From: Acidobacteriota bacterium
GTDB taxonomy: Bacteria; Acidobacteriota; Vicinamibacteria; Vicinamibacterales; SCN-69-37
Assembly (NCBI GenBank): GCA_013203475.1
Contig: JABMNV010000259.1
Span: 1-37,198 of the forward strand
DNA: 37,198 nucleotides
Direction: 5' to 3'
Below, in pieces: positions 25,345-32,214 of the stretch. The notes beneath the pieces were generated by a model, which was given only the letters and a program-made list of their open reading frames with translations, searched no databases and was not told the origin of the DNA. Positions within the stretch are counted from its first letter, which is position 1. Each line of letters begins with the position of its first letter. The translations under genes were made by a program, and so were the position numbers.

Positions 25345-26712
25345 TCAGCGGTCCTTCTTCTGAAACGGAAGTGTCCACTGGGAACGATGGGTCACGTCCA
25401 CGTCGTCCCGGCCCACTTTGACCTCGATTTTCCGCACGCGGCGCAAGGGGTCCGGATTCGAAGAGTAGTACCGAAGGATGTAATAGTCGCTGGTTTCCGA
25501 GTCAATCCGCTCCAACCCGCGCTTGAAATCGTTGGAATTGCAGATGCAGAACCCGCCGGTCAGGTCGGCGATGGTCCGAAGCGAGTCTACAGAAGTCGTG
25601 ATGTGGGTGCGCCACTCCCGGCTGCTCAAGCTCTGGTTGATATCGGGGCCGGCCACCAGACCACGCGGGTCAATCGTATAAAACGTGGCGTTTGCACGAT
25701 TGGCTGCGCGGGTCAACTCGGCCAACTCCGACACCAGGTCGGCCACGGCGAACGCCTGCGTGCCTCTCTCAAACGGATTGTCTCCGGCCGCAATGCTGCC
25801 GCCGTTGGTCTCGACCGAGGAGTTGATGCCAAGCCCCTCCTGATCGTCTCGAAGCGGCCTGGAATACTTGTCCTGCTCCTGCTTCCACCGCGACTCGGTG
25901 AACGGGTTAAAGTCGTAGCCTGAACTCAAATACACAAACGCCTTCCGGCGATTGTTAATCGACTCCATCTGCTTGAGCAGATCGTAGGCCGTCGAAAACG
26001 CAACGTGCACCCGGTGGCGTAACTCCAGCGGTCCAGACGAGGACGCTGGCGCCAATAAAATGTCCTCCGGAGACATCCCGGATCCCATCACCTTCTTGAT
26101 GGACTCGGTCAGACGACTGCGGTCATACGTCGGATTCACTTCGATGGACGACGGGCCGGTCGACACGACCGCGAACAAGTCGCCGTCGTGTACGAGCGTG
26201 TTCGTGATCTGTGTGAGCAGATTACGAACCCTCGGCGAGTCTCCCGCCTGCAAGTGCAGGTCATCAATAAAAATAATGAACACGCGCCCGGCCACGTCCG
26301 CCACGGGGCGAGAGGGGGGCAGAATCATGCCGTTCGGCGCCATCAAAGCAGCAGGCGCCTCAGCCGAAAGTTGCCGACCGCCGTAAATCAGATGTGGCTC
26401 AAGAATCTCCTGGGGCACGCCATCTTCGAGCACCACAAACTCATCTCGACGCAAGTCTGGAAGAAACTGCCCGCGCTTGTCTCGGACGATGACATCCAGA
26501 GTGACCAGGTCAACTTGGCTGACGAACGTTGGCCTCTGCGTCTGCTGGGCCGGCTGGGGCGGCTGCTGCCCCCTGACCGTCACGGTCACCAGCAGGGCGA
26601 CCATCACCAGACCGATCGGGGCCAGAACTCTCCGGAACAGTCGTGACCGGCGGGGCCACCGCAGGCTCAGGAACGGCGACTTCAGCGTGTGTTGTTCTCT
26701 CATCGGATTCAT
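25345..26712 (-). CDS. VWFA-related acidobacterial domain protein
   Basis: 455 aa, of the family annotated as 'VWFA-related Acidobacterial domain' (TIGR03436). An N-terminal membrane/signal segment (RVLAPIGLVMVALLVTVTV, about 29-47) precedes a Pro/Gln-rich stretch. The family opening FVSQVDLVTLDVIVRDKRGQFLPDLRRDEFVVLEDGVPQEI follows, then a von Willebrand A-like fold with VFIIFIDDLHL in the MIDAS position, and a closing DYYILRYYSSNPDP. It is probably exported and anchored or periplasmic; the biochemical role is not known. The start ATG at 26712 has GGAG at a 6-nt spacing, and the signal segment requires a start near here. It therefore truly overlaps the preceding gene by about 203 nt in another frame. 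Confidence 0.9.
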   Translation of the reverse strand: MNPMREQHTLKSPFLSLRWPRRSRLFRRVLAPIGLVMVALLVTVTVRGQQPPQPAQQTQRPTFVSQVDLVTLDVIVRDKRGQFLPDLRRDEFVVLEDGVPQEILEPHLIYGGRQLSAEAPAALMAPNGMILPPSRPVADVAGRVFIIFIDDLHLQAGDSPRVRNLLTQITNTLVHDGDLFAVVSTGPSSIEVNPTYDRSRLTESIKKVMGSGMSPEDILLAPASSSGPLELRHRVHVAFSTAYDLLKQMESINNRRKAFVYLSSGYDFNPFTESRWKQEQDKYSRPLRDDQEGLGINSSVETNGGSIAAGDNPFERGTQAFAVADLVSELAELTRAANRANATFYTIDPRGLVAGPDINQSLSSREWRTHITTSVDSLRTIADLTGGFCICNSNDFKRGLERIDSETSDYYILRYYSSNPDPLRRVRKIEVKVGRDDVDVTHRSQWTLPFQKKDR

Positions 26713-27307
26713 TTCGCTCTCCGATTATGACATCGCTCGGCGGCAACTGGTCTTTTCCATCTTTTCCGCCTCGGCGTCCGCGGCGACGCCTGGGTAATTC
26801 GCCGGTGATGGCATCCCACTGCGCGTCAACCTTGGATTGTGCCGCCCGAACGGCGGTCTCGTCGGTCCAAGTGTCGGGATTGGTGCCCGCCAGCGCCTCG
26901 AGAAGCCGATCTCGTTCTTCTGGCGTCCTCCCTCGCCGTGCGATGCGATGGTTCAGTTCCGCATACCGCGCGCGGAGCCGGGTGGCCTCAATCGCCCCAA
27001 GCGTCCGCCCCAGCAGAGAACCATCCTCGACGACGACGGGTGGCCGCGCTTCTCTGGCCGCCCGTTCGCTGCGCGCCGCGCGCTGCCGTGGCCCACGCTC
27101 GCGCGGATCAGGCCTGGGCGGCGGCGGCATCGGTTCGCGCAGGAGCCCGACCCAGTCGAACGTCAAATCAGGGTGGGTGTGCTCCAAGGCCTCCCGCACC
27201 TCTGCGTCCAGTGATGTTCGGCCCATCGGCACGCCCGATGGCGACCGAAACATGTAGAGGACGCGCGCACGCGCACTGCCCTGCCCCTGGCGGTAGGCGT
27301 GCATCAC
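26510..27307 (-). CDS. Arginine-rich conserved hypothetical protein, C-terminus overlapping the VWFA gene
   Basis: 265 aa as listed. The N-terminal half is ordered: ARVLYMFRSPSGVPMGRTSLDAEVREALEHTHPDLTFDWVGLL. The middle is Arg/Glu-rich (PPPPRPDPRERGPRQRAARSERAAREARPP) and includes a basic RRRRGRRGGKDGKD stretch. The C-terminus is Pro/Ala/Asp-rich, low in complexity, and overlaps the VWFA gene by 203 nt. Read upstream of the GTG at 27307, the same frame gives LPFVRYARDKRGYECTYV before meeting the TAA of the preceding gene. That text looks like a natural N-terminus and would need a CTG start at 27358, preceded by AGAGGT. The function is unknown; nucleic-acid binding is suggested only by composition. 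Confidence 0.7.
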   Translation of the reverse strand: MMHAYRQGQGSARARVLYMFRSPSGVPMGRTSLDAEVREALEHTHPDLTFDWVGLLREPMPPPPRPDPRERGPRQRAARSERAAREARPPVVVEDGSLLGRTLGAIEATRLRARYAELNHRIARRGRTPEERDRLLEALAGTNPDTWTDETAVRAAQSKVDAQWDAITGELPRRRRGRRGGKDGKDQLPPSDVIIGERNESDERTTHAEVAVPEPAVAPPVTTVPESSGPDRSGDGRPAGDRDGQGAAAAPAGPADAEANVRQPS

Positions 27308-27361
27308 ATACGTACATTCGTAGCCTCGCTTGTCGCGGGCATACCGAACAAAAGGCAGAAC

Positions 27362-28462
27362 TTACCTCTTTCTGGCGCCGAGCATCTTCGTGGACCGGAC
27401 CTTCGCCGCCGGCCGTCCCTTGGCTACGACCTTCCGGCCGGTCGGCTTCGTCACACGGGTCTTTGGTGACTTGGCTGAGTTAGACGACTTGGTCACCTTG
27501 GCGGCTTTCGCTGGTCTTGTCGACTTGATCGGCTTCGCCCCTTTGGTTGGCTTGGCCACATTGGCGGCTTTAGCCGGCTTGGCGGCCTTGGCCGACTTGG
27601 CGGCTTTGGCCGACTTGGCGGCTTTGGCCCGCTTGGCGGCCTTGGCTGGCTTGGCGGCCTTGGCTGGCTTGGCGGCCTTGGCTGGCTTGGCGGCTTTGGC
27701 CGGCTTGGCGGCCTTGGCTGGCTTGGTGGCTTTAGCCGGTTTGGTGGCCTTGGCTGGCGCGACCGACTTACCGGCCTTGGCCTCGCCAGCGGCTGCCTCG
27801 GCCCTTGCCACACTGGCGGCCTTTTCCACGGCAGCCGCCTGTCGCTTCGACCCGCCCCTGGATGAACGTCGCCTGGCCTCGGCAGCGGCCACCACGGCCT
27901 GGAGTTCACGTTCGAGCTCGACCTGCACAAGCATCCGTTCCACCACCCGGTCGACGGCCTTCTCTGCCTTGACCGTCGCCACCGGTGGAAGCAATTTTGC
28001 TTTGACCGAGGAGGCCTTCGGCGCCCGAGTCACCGCCGTCGGATCATGGAACATCTGGACGAGGTCGAATCCCTCGAACAGGGGCCGATAGGTCCAGATT
28101 TCGCTGATGACCACCTTATTGGCAGCGCAAAAACGCTTGGCCGCATCGACCATCAACACGGGCACGTACAGGTGGAACGGGACCTTCGCGCGACCGAAAT
28201 GCTGCCACTGCGCCAACGCCTCAAGGTTATTGGTTGATTCCCCTGTTTCGACCTCAATCAATCCGGCCACCTTCTTGTCTGACGACAAGAGGACCAGATC
28301 TGGAAAGCGGGTCGTCGCGCCGAATTTGACAGGCGCGGTCTGGTCGTCGCCCACGTTGACAACGACCTCGAACTTCTTTTTCTGATAAAGACCTTGCAAA
28401 AACCGGATGAGCCGGTCATGTTCGGCCTGTTCACGAGCTGGGCGAATATAAATGGGTGACAC
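27362..28462 (-). CDS. PD-(D/E)XK-like N-terminal domain fused to a histone-H1-like Lys/Ala/Pro tail
   Basis: 366 aa. Residues 1-150 or so form a compact alpha/beta domain. In it, RFPDLVLLSSDKKVAGLIEVETGEST resembles the PD...(D/E)xK core of the restriction-endonuclease-like fold, with Glu where the final Lys is expected. A helical linker (KAVDRVVERMLVQVELERELQAVVAAAEARRRSS) follows. Residues of about 215-366 are a very basic tail of K-P/S/R-A-K-A-A hexapeptides like the C-terminus of histone H1 or bacterial Hc1-type proteins, suited to non-specific DNA binding. The GTG start has GGAGG 4 nt upstream. I know of no characterised function; DNA handling is inferred. It is followed by the arginine-rich gene on the same strand and diverges from a receiver-domain gene. 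Confidence 0.75.
   Translation of the reverse strand: MSPIYIRPAREQAEHDRLIRFLQGLYQKKKFEVVVNVGDDQTAPVKFGATTRFPDLVLLSSDKKVAGLIEVETGESTNNLEALAQWQHFGRAKVPFHLYVPVLMVDAAKRFCAANKVVISEIWTYRPLFEGFDLVQMFHDPTAVTRAPKASSVKAKLLPPVATVKAEKAVDRVVERMLVQVELERELQAVVAAAEARRRSSRGGSKRQAAAVEKAASVARAEAAAGEAKAGKSVAPAKATKPAKATKPAKAAKPAKAAKPAKAAKPAKAAKPAKAAKRAKAAKSAKAAKSAKAAKPAKAANVAKPTKGAKPIKSTRPAKAAKVTKSSNSAKSPKTRVTKPTGRKVVAKGRPAAKVRSTKMLGARKR
27560..27765 (-). repeat. Coding tandem repeat, 18-bp unit (KPAKAA hexapeptides)
   Basis: About eleven imperfect copies of an 18-bp unit (plus strand: TTGGCGGCCTTGGCTGGC) encode the K-[PSR]-A-K-A-[AT] tail of the preceding entry. Third-position differences (GGCGGCTTT/GGCGGCCTT) show that it is not freshly duplicated throughout. 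Such arrays gain or lose units readily, and they are prone to assembly collapse. Confidence 0.85.
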
Positions 28463-28619
28463 GCGGCCTCCGACTCAGTTAGGTCGCACGACAGAGCGAG
28501 CCAACTAACTGCCCGCTTGGCAGGGGTAATGGCCCGTATCCTAACACTAGTCGGCGCTCCATGAACGAAACAACGTCGAAAACGCTTCGAAATCGACGAA
28601 TCGACGTAGAATCGAGCCC
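28463..28619. promoter_or_regulatory. Divergent intergenic region with two inverted repeats
   Basis: This 157-bp gap separates the H1-tail gene (-) from the receiver-domain gene (+). CAGTTAG (28476-28482) pairs with CTAACTG (28505-28511), and ACGTCGA (28573-28579) pairs with TCGACGT (28601-28607) just ahead of the receiver-gene start. Both could be operators. I see no convincing -35/-10 pair. Confidence 0.3.
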
Positions 28620-28994
28620 GTGGCCCACATTCTCATCGTCGATGACGACCAGATCGTGGGCGATACCTTCGCCCGGATGCTCACCCTGTCTGGCCACAAG
28701 GTCACGACCGTCCAGAGCGCCGACGAGGCGCTGGTGGCGAGCACCCTGGAACCTCCCGACGCCCTGATTCTCGACATGCGGATGCCGGGGGTGAGTGGCC
28801 TGGAGTTCCTCCGAATCCTGCGACGCGATGCGCGGCTTCGCGAAACGCCGGTCGGCATTGTCACCGGCGACTACTTTCTGAACGAACCGGTTCTGGCTGA
28901 GATGCGGGCACTCGGCGCCACCGTGCGATACAAGCCGCTGTGGATGGATGACCTCAACGCGCTGGCGCAATCCCTGTTGACTCGGGCCAGCTGA
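28620..28994 (+). CDS. Single-domain response regulator (receiver domain)
   Basis: 124 aa, consisting only of a CheY-like receiver. The acidic cluster IVDDD (7-10), the phosphoacceptor Asp52 in LILDMRMPG, Thr82 in GIVTGD and the Lys105-Pro106 pair are all in place, so phosphotransfer chemistry should be intact. There is no output domain and no histidine kinase in the window; it may act by protein contact or in a phosphorelay. The GTG start has no clear Shine-Dalgarno; a nearby ATG at 28561 is in another frame. The stop overlaps an ATG of the next ORF. Co-location with the exported methyltransferase-like gene and arginase suggests a shared transcript, but a shared function is unproven. Confidence 0.9.
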   Translation: MAHILIVDDDQIVGDTFARMLTLSGHKVTTVQSADEALVASTLEPPDALILDMRMPGVSGLEFLRILRRDARLRETPVGIVTGDYFLNEPVLAEMRALGATVRYKPLWMDDLNALAQSLLTRAS

Positions 28995-29008
28995 TGTTGG
29001 GAGATTTC

Positions 29009-29668
29009 ATGAAGAGGTTCGCCGTCACGTCGCTCATCACTGCGCTCATGGTCGGAGGTGCGGCCTGCCGTGTGCCCCCATCGCCCGCAGAGACTCCGTC
29101 CGTTGAGCCGCGACTCCAGGCCGACCAATCGGCCCTGCTTCAATCCATCAGGGACAAGGACCAGGGACAACTCGCGGTGTCTGAAGAGGACGGCAAGTTT
29201 CTCAGGGTCCTGGTCGCCACGCGAGGCACCAGGCGGGCCTTGGAGATTGGTGGGGCCAGCGGGTATTCCGGCATCTGGATTGGGCAAGGTCTGCGGCAGA
29301 CCGGCGGACGCCTGGTGTCGATCGAGTACGACCCGGTACGGGCTGCCGAGGCCGCCGCCAATATTGAACGGGCCGGTCTCTCAGACATTGTCCAGGTCAT
29401 CCACGGGGACGCGTTTGTGGAGATTCCAAAGCTGGAGGGCACCTTTGACATGGTCTTTCTCGACGCTTGGAAGCAGGACTACCAGCGGTTCTTTGAGGTG
29501 ACGTTTCCGCGCCTCGATCCGGGTGGCGTCTTTCTCGCGCACAACGTCGTCAACAAACAGGCGGAGATGGGCGACTTTCTGCGCACCATCACGACGTCCC
29601 CTGACGCGTGGTCAACGATTATCGCGCCCTCTGGTGAAGGTATCTCGCTCACGTACAAGATTCGGTAA
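29009..29668 (+). CDS. Exported O-methyltransferase-like protein (CCoAOMT family fold)
   Basis: 219 aa. The N-terminus KRFAVTSLITALMVGGAAC (Cys20) is a lipoprotein-like or Sec signal, with a weak lipobox because the -3 residue is Gly. A family-3 O-methyltransferase domain follows: SEEDGKFLRVLVATRGTRRALEIGGASGYSGIWIGQGL (SAM motif I), SIEYDP, and FDMVFLDAWKQDYQRFF. The catalytic fold looks complete. An export signal on a SAM-dependent enzyme is odd, because SAM is cytoplasmic. The domain may have another ligand, or the signal may act as a membrane anchor with cytoplasmic orientation. The ATG at 29009 is preferred over 28994, because GGGAG lies 5 nt upstream. The stop is 5 nt before the arginase start. 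Confidence 0.82.
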   Translation: MKRFAVTSLITALMVGGAACRVPPSPAETPSVEPRLQADQSALLQSIRDKDQGQLAVSEEDGKFLRVLVATRGTRRALEIGGASGYSGIWIGQGLRQTGGRLVSIEYDPVRAAEAAANIERAGLSDIVQVIHGDAFVEIPKLEGTFDMVFLDAWKQDYQRFFEVTFPRLDPGGVFLAHNVVNKQAEMGDFLRTITTSPDAWSTIIAPSGEGISLTYKIR

Positions 29669-29673
29669 CGTCC

Positions 29674-30636
29674 ATGACTCCCCCAGCGCTCTCCAATCCA
29701 TCGACTCCCTCAAGTTCCTCGAAGCCACGACACGTCCATATCATCGGGGTGCCCCTTGACCTCGGTGGCGGTCGGCGCGGAGTCGACATGGGCCCATCGG
29801 CGGTGCGCATCGCCGGCTTGAGTGAACGCCTGACCGCGATTGGGTACCGGGCCTTCGACAAGGGAGACCTCGTCGCGCCGATCCCTGAGACCCGGGTGGC
29901 TCGCGACCCCAGCAAACGCTATATCAAGGACATCGCCAAAGTCTGCCAACGGGTCTATCAGCAAACATGGCAGTCGCTGGCCGAAGGTGCCCTTCCGATT
30001 GTGATCGGCGGGGATCACTCGGTCGCGGCGGGGTCTGTCGGGGCGTCCGCGGACTTTGCGGCGGCCAAAGGCGGCCATCTCGGCGTGTTGTGGATCGACG
30101 CCCATGGCGACATGAACACGCCAAAGACCACGACCTCGGGAAACGTCCACGGCATGCCATTGGCCGCGTTGGTCGGCTCCGAGCCAGTCGAACTGTCGAC
30201 GCTGGGCGACGGACGCACGCCGAAGGTGCTGGCCGAACACGTGGTGCTGATTGGGATTCGGAATCTCGATGAAGCCGAGAAAACGCAAATTCGCGAGGCA
30301 GGCATCCAGGTGTTTACGATGAAAGACATTGACCGTCACGGCATCGCGACGGTGATGGAACGCGCGCTGAAAATCGCGTGCACGGGCACCATCGGCCTGC
30401 ATGTGTCGTTTGACCTGGACGTGTGTGACCCGACCATCGCGCCGGGCGTTGGCACCCCTGTCAAGGGAGGCCTCGACTATCGTGAAGCCCACATGGTCAT
30501 GGAAATGATTGCCGACTCAGGCCGCATGACCGCCCTCGATTTGGTCGAAATCAACCCCATCCTCGACACGCAGAATCAGACAGCGACGCTGGGCGCCGAA
30601 CTCGCCTTGTCGGCACTGGGCATGGGCATTCTCTGA
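29674..30636 (+). CDS. rocF: Arginase
   Basis: 320 aa, a binuclear manganese enzyme hydrolysing arginine to ornithine and urea. The metal-binding motifs are all present: GGDHS (about 110-114), DAHGDMN (about 141-147), and SFDLDVCDPTIAPGVGTPVKGG. The opening VHIIGVPLDLGGGRRGVDMGPSAVR and the GNVHGMPLAAL segment are specific for arginase rather than agmatinase. Ornithine and urea would feed polyamine, proline or nitrogen metabolism. No urease or other arginine genes are nearby. The gene is tightly linked to the preceding methyltransferase-like gene and followed 29 nt later by a tRNA gene with its own -10 element. Confidence 0.95.
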   Translation: MTPPALSNPSTPSSSSKPRHVHIIGVPLDLGGGRRGVDMGPSAVRIAGLSERLTAIGYRAFDKGDLVAPIPETRVARDPSKRYIKDIAKVCQRVYQQTWQSLAEGALPIVIGGDHSVAAGSVGASADFAAAKGGHLGVLWIDAHGDMNTPKTTTSGNVHGMPLAALVGSEPVELSTLGDGRTPKVLAEHVVLIGIRNLDEAEKTQIREAGIQVFTMKDIDRHGIATVMERALKIACTGTIGLHVSFDLDVCDPTIAPGVGTPVKGGLDYREAHMVMEMIADSGRMTALDLVEINPILDTQNQTATLGAELALSALGMGIL

Positions 30637-30646
30637 AACAGTAGGA

Positions 30647-30652
30647 TACAAT
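30647..30652 (+). promoter_or_regulatory. Candidate -10 element (TACAAT) of the tRNA-Lys gene
   Basis: TACAAT ends 13 nt before the first tRNA base, about where the -10 of a tRNA promoter is expected. The -35 position (about GGGCAT) does not match, so the assignment rests on the -10 and its placement. Confidence 0.45.
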
Positions 30653-30665
30653 CCAGCGTTCGGGC

Positions 30666-30740
30666 GGGCCGCTAGCTCAGGGGTAGAGCACCTGGCTTTT
30701 AACCAGAGGGTCGCTGGTTCGATTCCAGCGCGGCCCACCA
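30666..30740 (+). tRNA. tRNA-Lys (anticodon UUU)
   Basis: 75 nt including an encoded CCA. The acceptor stem GGGCCGC/GCGGCCC is perfect, the D arm is GCTC-AGGGGTA-GAGC, the anticodon loop is CTTTTAA (TTT at 34-36), the variable loop is GGGTC, and the T arm is GCTGG-TTCGATT-CCAGC. The first anticodon-stem pair is a C27-A43 mismatch; the other four pairs are sound. UUU is a U34 anticodon, so this tRNA is a natural target of the mnmA product, and its A37 a target of the t6A pathway started by tsaC. Confidence 0.97.
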
Positions 30741-30828
30741 TCTTTTTCGCGCGACTTCCGCGCTTTTGTGCGTCTAAGTCACTCGTATTCCCAGACACCG
30801 TGAATGCTCGTGTTAGAGTCGGCCCCTG

Positions 30829-31062
30829 ATGGCGACCTGTCCTAAGTGCGGCAGTCACCTCACGTCCCGCCACCGTTGTCAGCGGTCAACCGGGCAGGTG
30901 ATCTCGGACGCCGTGCTGTCAGGCATGGCAGGCGGCCTCTGGGCGCTGGCATGGCCGCCGTCTTTGACCACCAAGGCATCACGGGAGACCTCGATCTGAT
31001 TTTTTCTGGTGGGGGCCCTGCTGGCCATCGGGACGCAGGTGTATTTGCAGCGCCGAAGTTAG
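30829..31062 (+). pseudogene. Decayed small zinc-ribbon, two-TM membrane protein (two compensating frameshifts)
   Basis: The ORF begins MATCPKCGSHLTSRHRCQ, a zinc-ribbon-like start, and continues VISDAVLSGMAGGLWALA before hitting a stop at 30997-30999. The -1 frame then carries MAAVFDHQGITGDLDLIF. After the T6 run (31000-31005), the first frame resumes as FLVGALLAIGTQVYLQRRS and stops at 31062. One missing base near 30945-30955 and one extra T in the T-run would restore a protein of about 77 aa with a Cys-rich head and two membrane helices. It is too short for the ORF track. Either the gene is dying or the sequence has two indel errors. Function unknown. It overlaps the converging aminotransferase stop by 4 nt. 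Confidence 0.55.
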
Positions 31063-32201
31063 CGCGCCGCGCGCCATCGCTCCAATCCGCGTGTCGCCTC
31101 CACCAGACCGGCGGCAAAAATATCGGGCTGCTGTCCAATCCCGAGACGCAGATGATGCTCATAACCAAACGCGGCGCCGGGCGCCAGCATCACGCTGTAT
31201 TCGGTCGCCAGCATATCTGCCAAAGTGAGCGAGTCTACCGGCAAGTCGTACTTCAAGAGTGCCAGCAGTCCCCCGCGCGGTGGCGTCCACGACAACACCT
31301 CTCCACTGGCCGCCATCCACGCTGAGGCGGCCTTGAGATTTGTCGTGATGATGTCGCGATTGCGCGCCATGATCTGGTCATGGTGCCGCAACGCTAGGCA
31401 CGCCAGAGCGTCGTTGAGTTTCCCCGGGCTCAGCGTGATGTAGTCACGCATGCCCCAACAGCGCTCCACGACGTCAGCCGGACCGGCGATCCAGCCGATA
31501 CGTAACCCCGGCAGACCGTAGGGCTTGGACAAAGTCCCGACACTAATCCCCCTGGCTCCCATCTCGACGACAGGCGGCGCGAACGGATCGCCATCGGGGA
31601 CGCTCAACCAACGGTATGCCTCATCACCCAGGACCCAGGCGCCGACGGAGTCGGCCAATGCATACACGCGCGCGGCATCGGCTGGCGACAACATCGCGCC
31701 CGTGGGATTGTGCGGCGTGTTCACCACGATGAGTTTGGTCTGCGGCGTAATCAACCGCTCCAGCGCATCGACATCGTATCGATAGTCGGTTTCCGGTCCC
31801 ACGCGCCACAACGAGACGTCACACCCAATCGCCTTGGGCACGCTGTACAGCTGTTGATAGGCCGGGTACGGCGCGATGACATGGTCACCGGCGTCGAGCA
31901 ACACGTTGAACAACAGGTAGTTCGCCTCGATCGCCCCAGTCGTCACGAGGATCTGGTCGGCCGTCACAGCGGCATAGGTCGACGCCAATGCCTTGCGTAG
32001 CGCGAGAGTGCCACGCGCCTCGCTGTAACCCAGCGGTAAGTGCAGCAGCGCTTCACGCGTGGACGCCCGCTGGTCTTCGGGTTCGAACTGCAGCAGATCG
32101 TGCGTCGAGAGCGGCAAGATGCCACTTTCCGCAATGTCGAATTTCACGTGCGTCTCGTGGCGCGTCATCCAGCGTTCAAGTAAAAACGGTTCGATCTTCA
32201 T
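31059..32201 (-). CDS. Class I/II PLP-dependent aminotransferase
   Basis: 380 aa, a fold-type I aminotransferase. It opens MKIEPFLLERWMTRHETHVKFDIAESGILPLS, a start that I associate with a subgroup including capreomycidine-synthase-like enzymes. Motifs are the substrate/PLP region GYSEARGTLALRKALA, VVNTPHNPTGAML, GDEAYRWL, and the PLP lysine in SVGTLSKPYGLPGLRIGW. The substrate is unknown; aspartate/alanine-type amino donors are likely. The ORF start at 32309 is replaced by the ATG at 32201, 13 nt after the stop of the Mg-transporter part, where the family N-terminus begins. The ribosome-binding site is weak, so coupling to the upstream gene may matter, and that gene carries a nonsense codon. 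Confidence 0.88.
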   Translation of the reverse strand: MKIEPFLLERWMTRHETHVKFDIAESGILPLSTHDLLQFEPEDQRASTREALLHLPLGYSEARGTLALRKALASTYAAVTADQILVTTGAIEANYLLFNVLLDAGDHVIAPYPAYQQLYSVPKAIGCDVSLWRVGPETDYRYDVDALERLITPQTKLIVVNTPHNPTGAMLSPADAARVYALADSVGAWVLGDEAYRWLSVPDGDPFAPPVVEMGARGISVGTLSKPYGLPGLRIGWIAGPADVVERCWGMRDYITLSPGKLNDALACLALRHHDQIMARNRDIITTNLKAASAWMAASGEVLSWTPPRGGLLALLKYDLPVDSLTLADMLATEYSVMLAPGAAFGYEHHLRLGIGQQPDIFAAGLVEATRGLERWRAAR

Positions 32202-32214
32202 GGCATCACAAACC

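Noticed and set aside
27555-27770. Regularly spaced repeats that could be mistaken for a CRISPR array
   Set aside because: The unit is 18 bp with no unique spacers, and it encodes an in-frame KPAKAA protein tail.
30517-30873. Minus-strand 118-aa ORF containing GRAGIEPATLWLKARCSTPELAARP
   Set aside because: This peptide is the well-known false translation of the antisense strand of a tRNA gene; it lies over the tRNA-Lys and the arginase end.
30846-31325. 159-aa plus-strand ORF after the tRNA gene
   Set aside because: Only its middle segment (MAAVFDHQGITGDLDLIF) makes sense, as part of the frameshifted zinc-ribbon gene; the rest is antisense to the aminotransferase.
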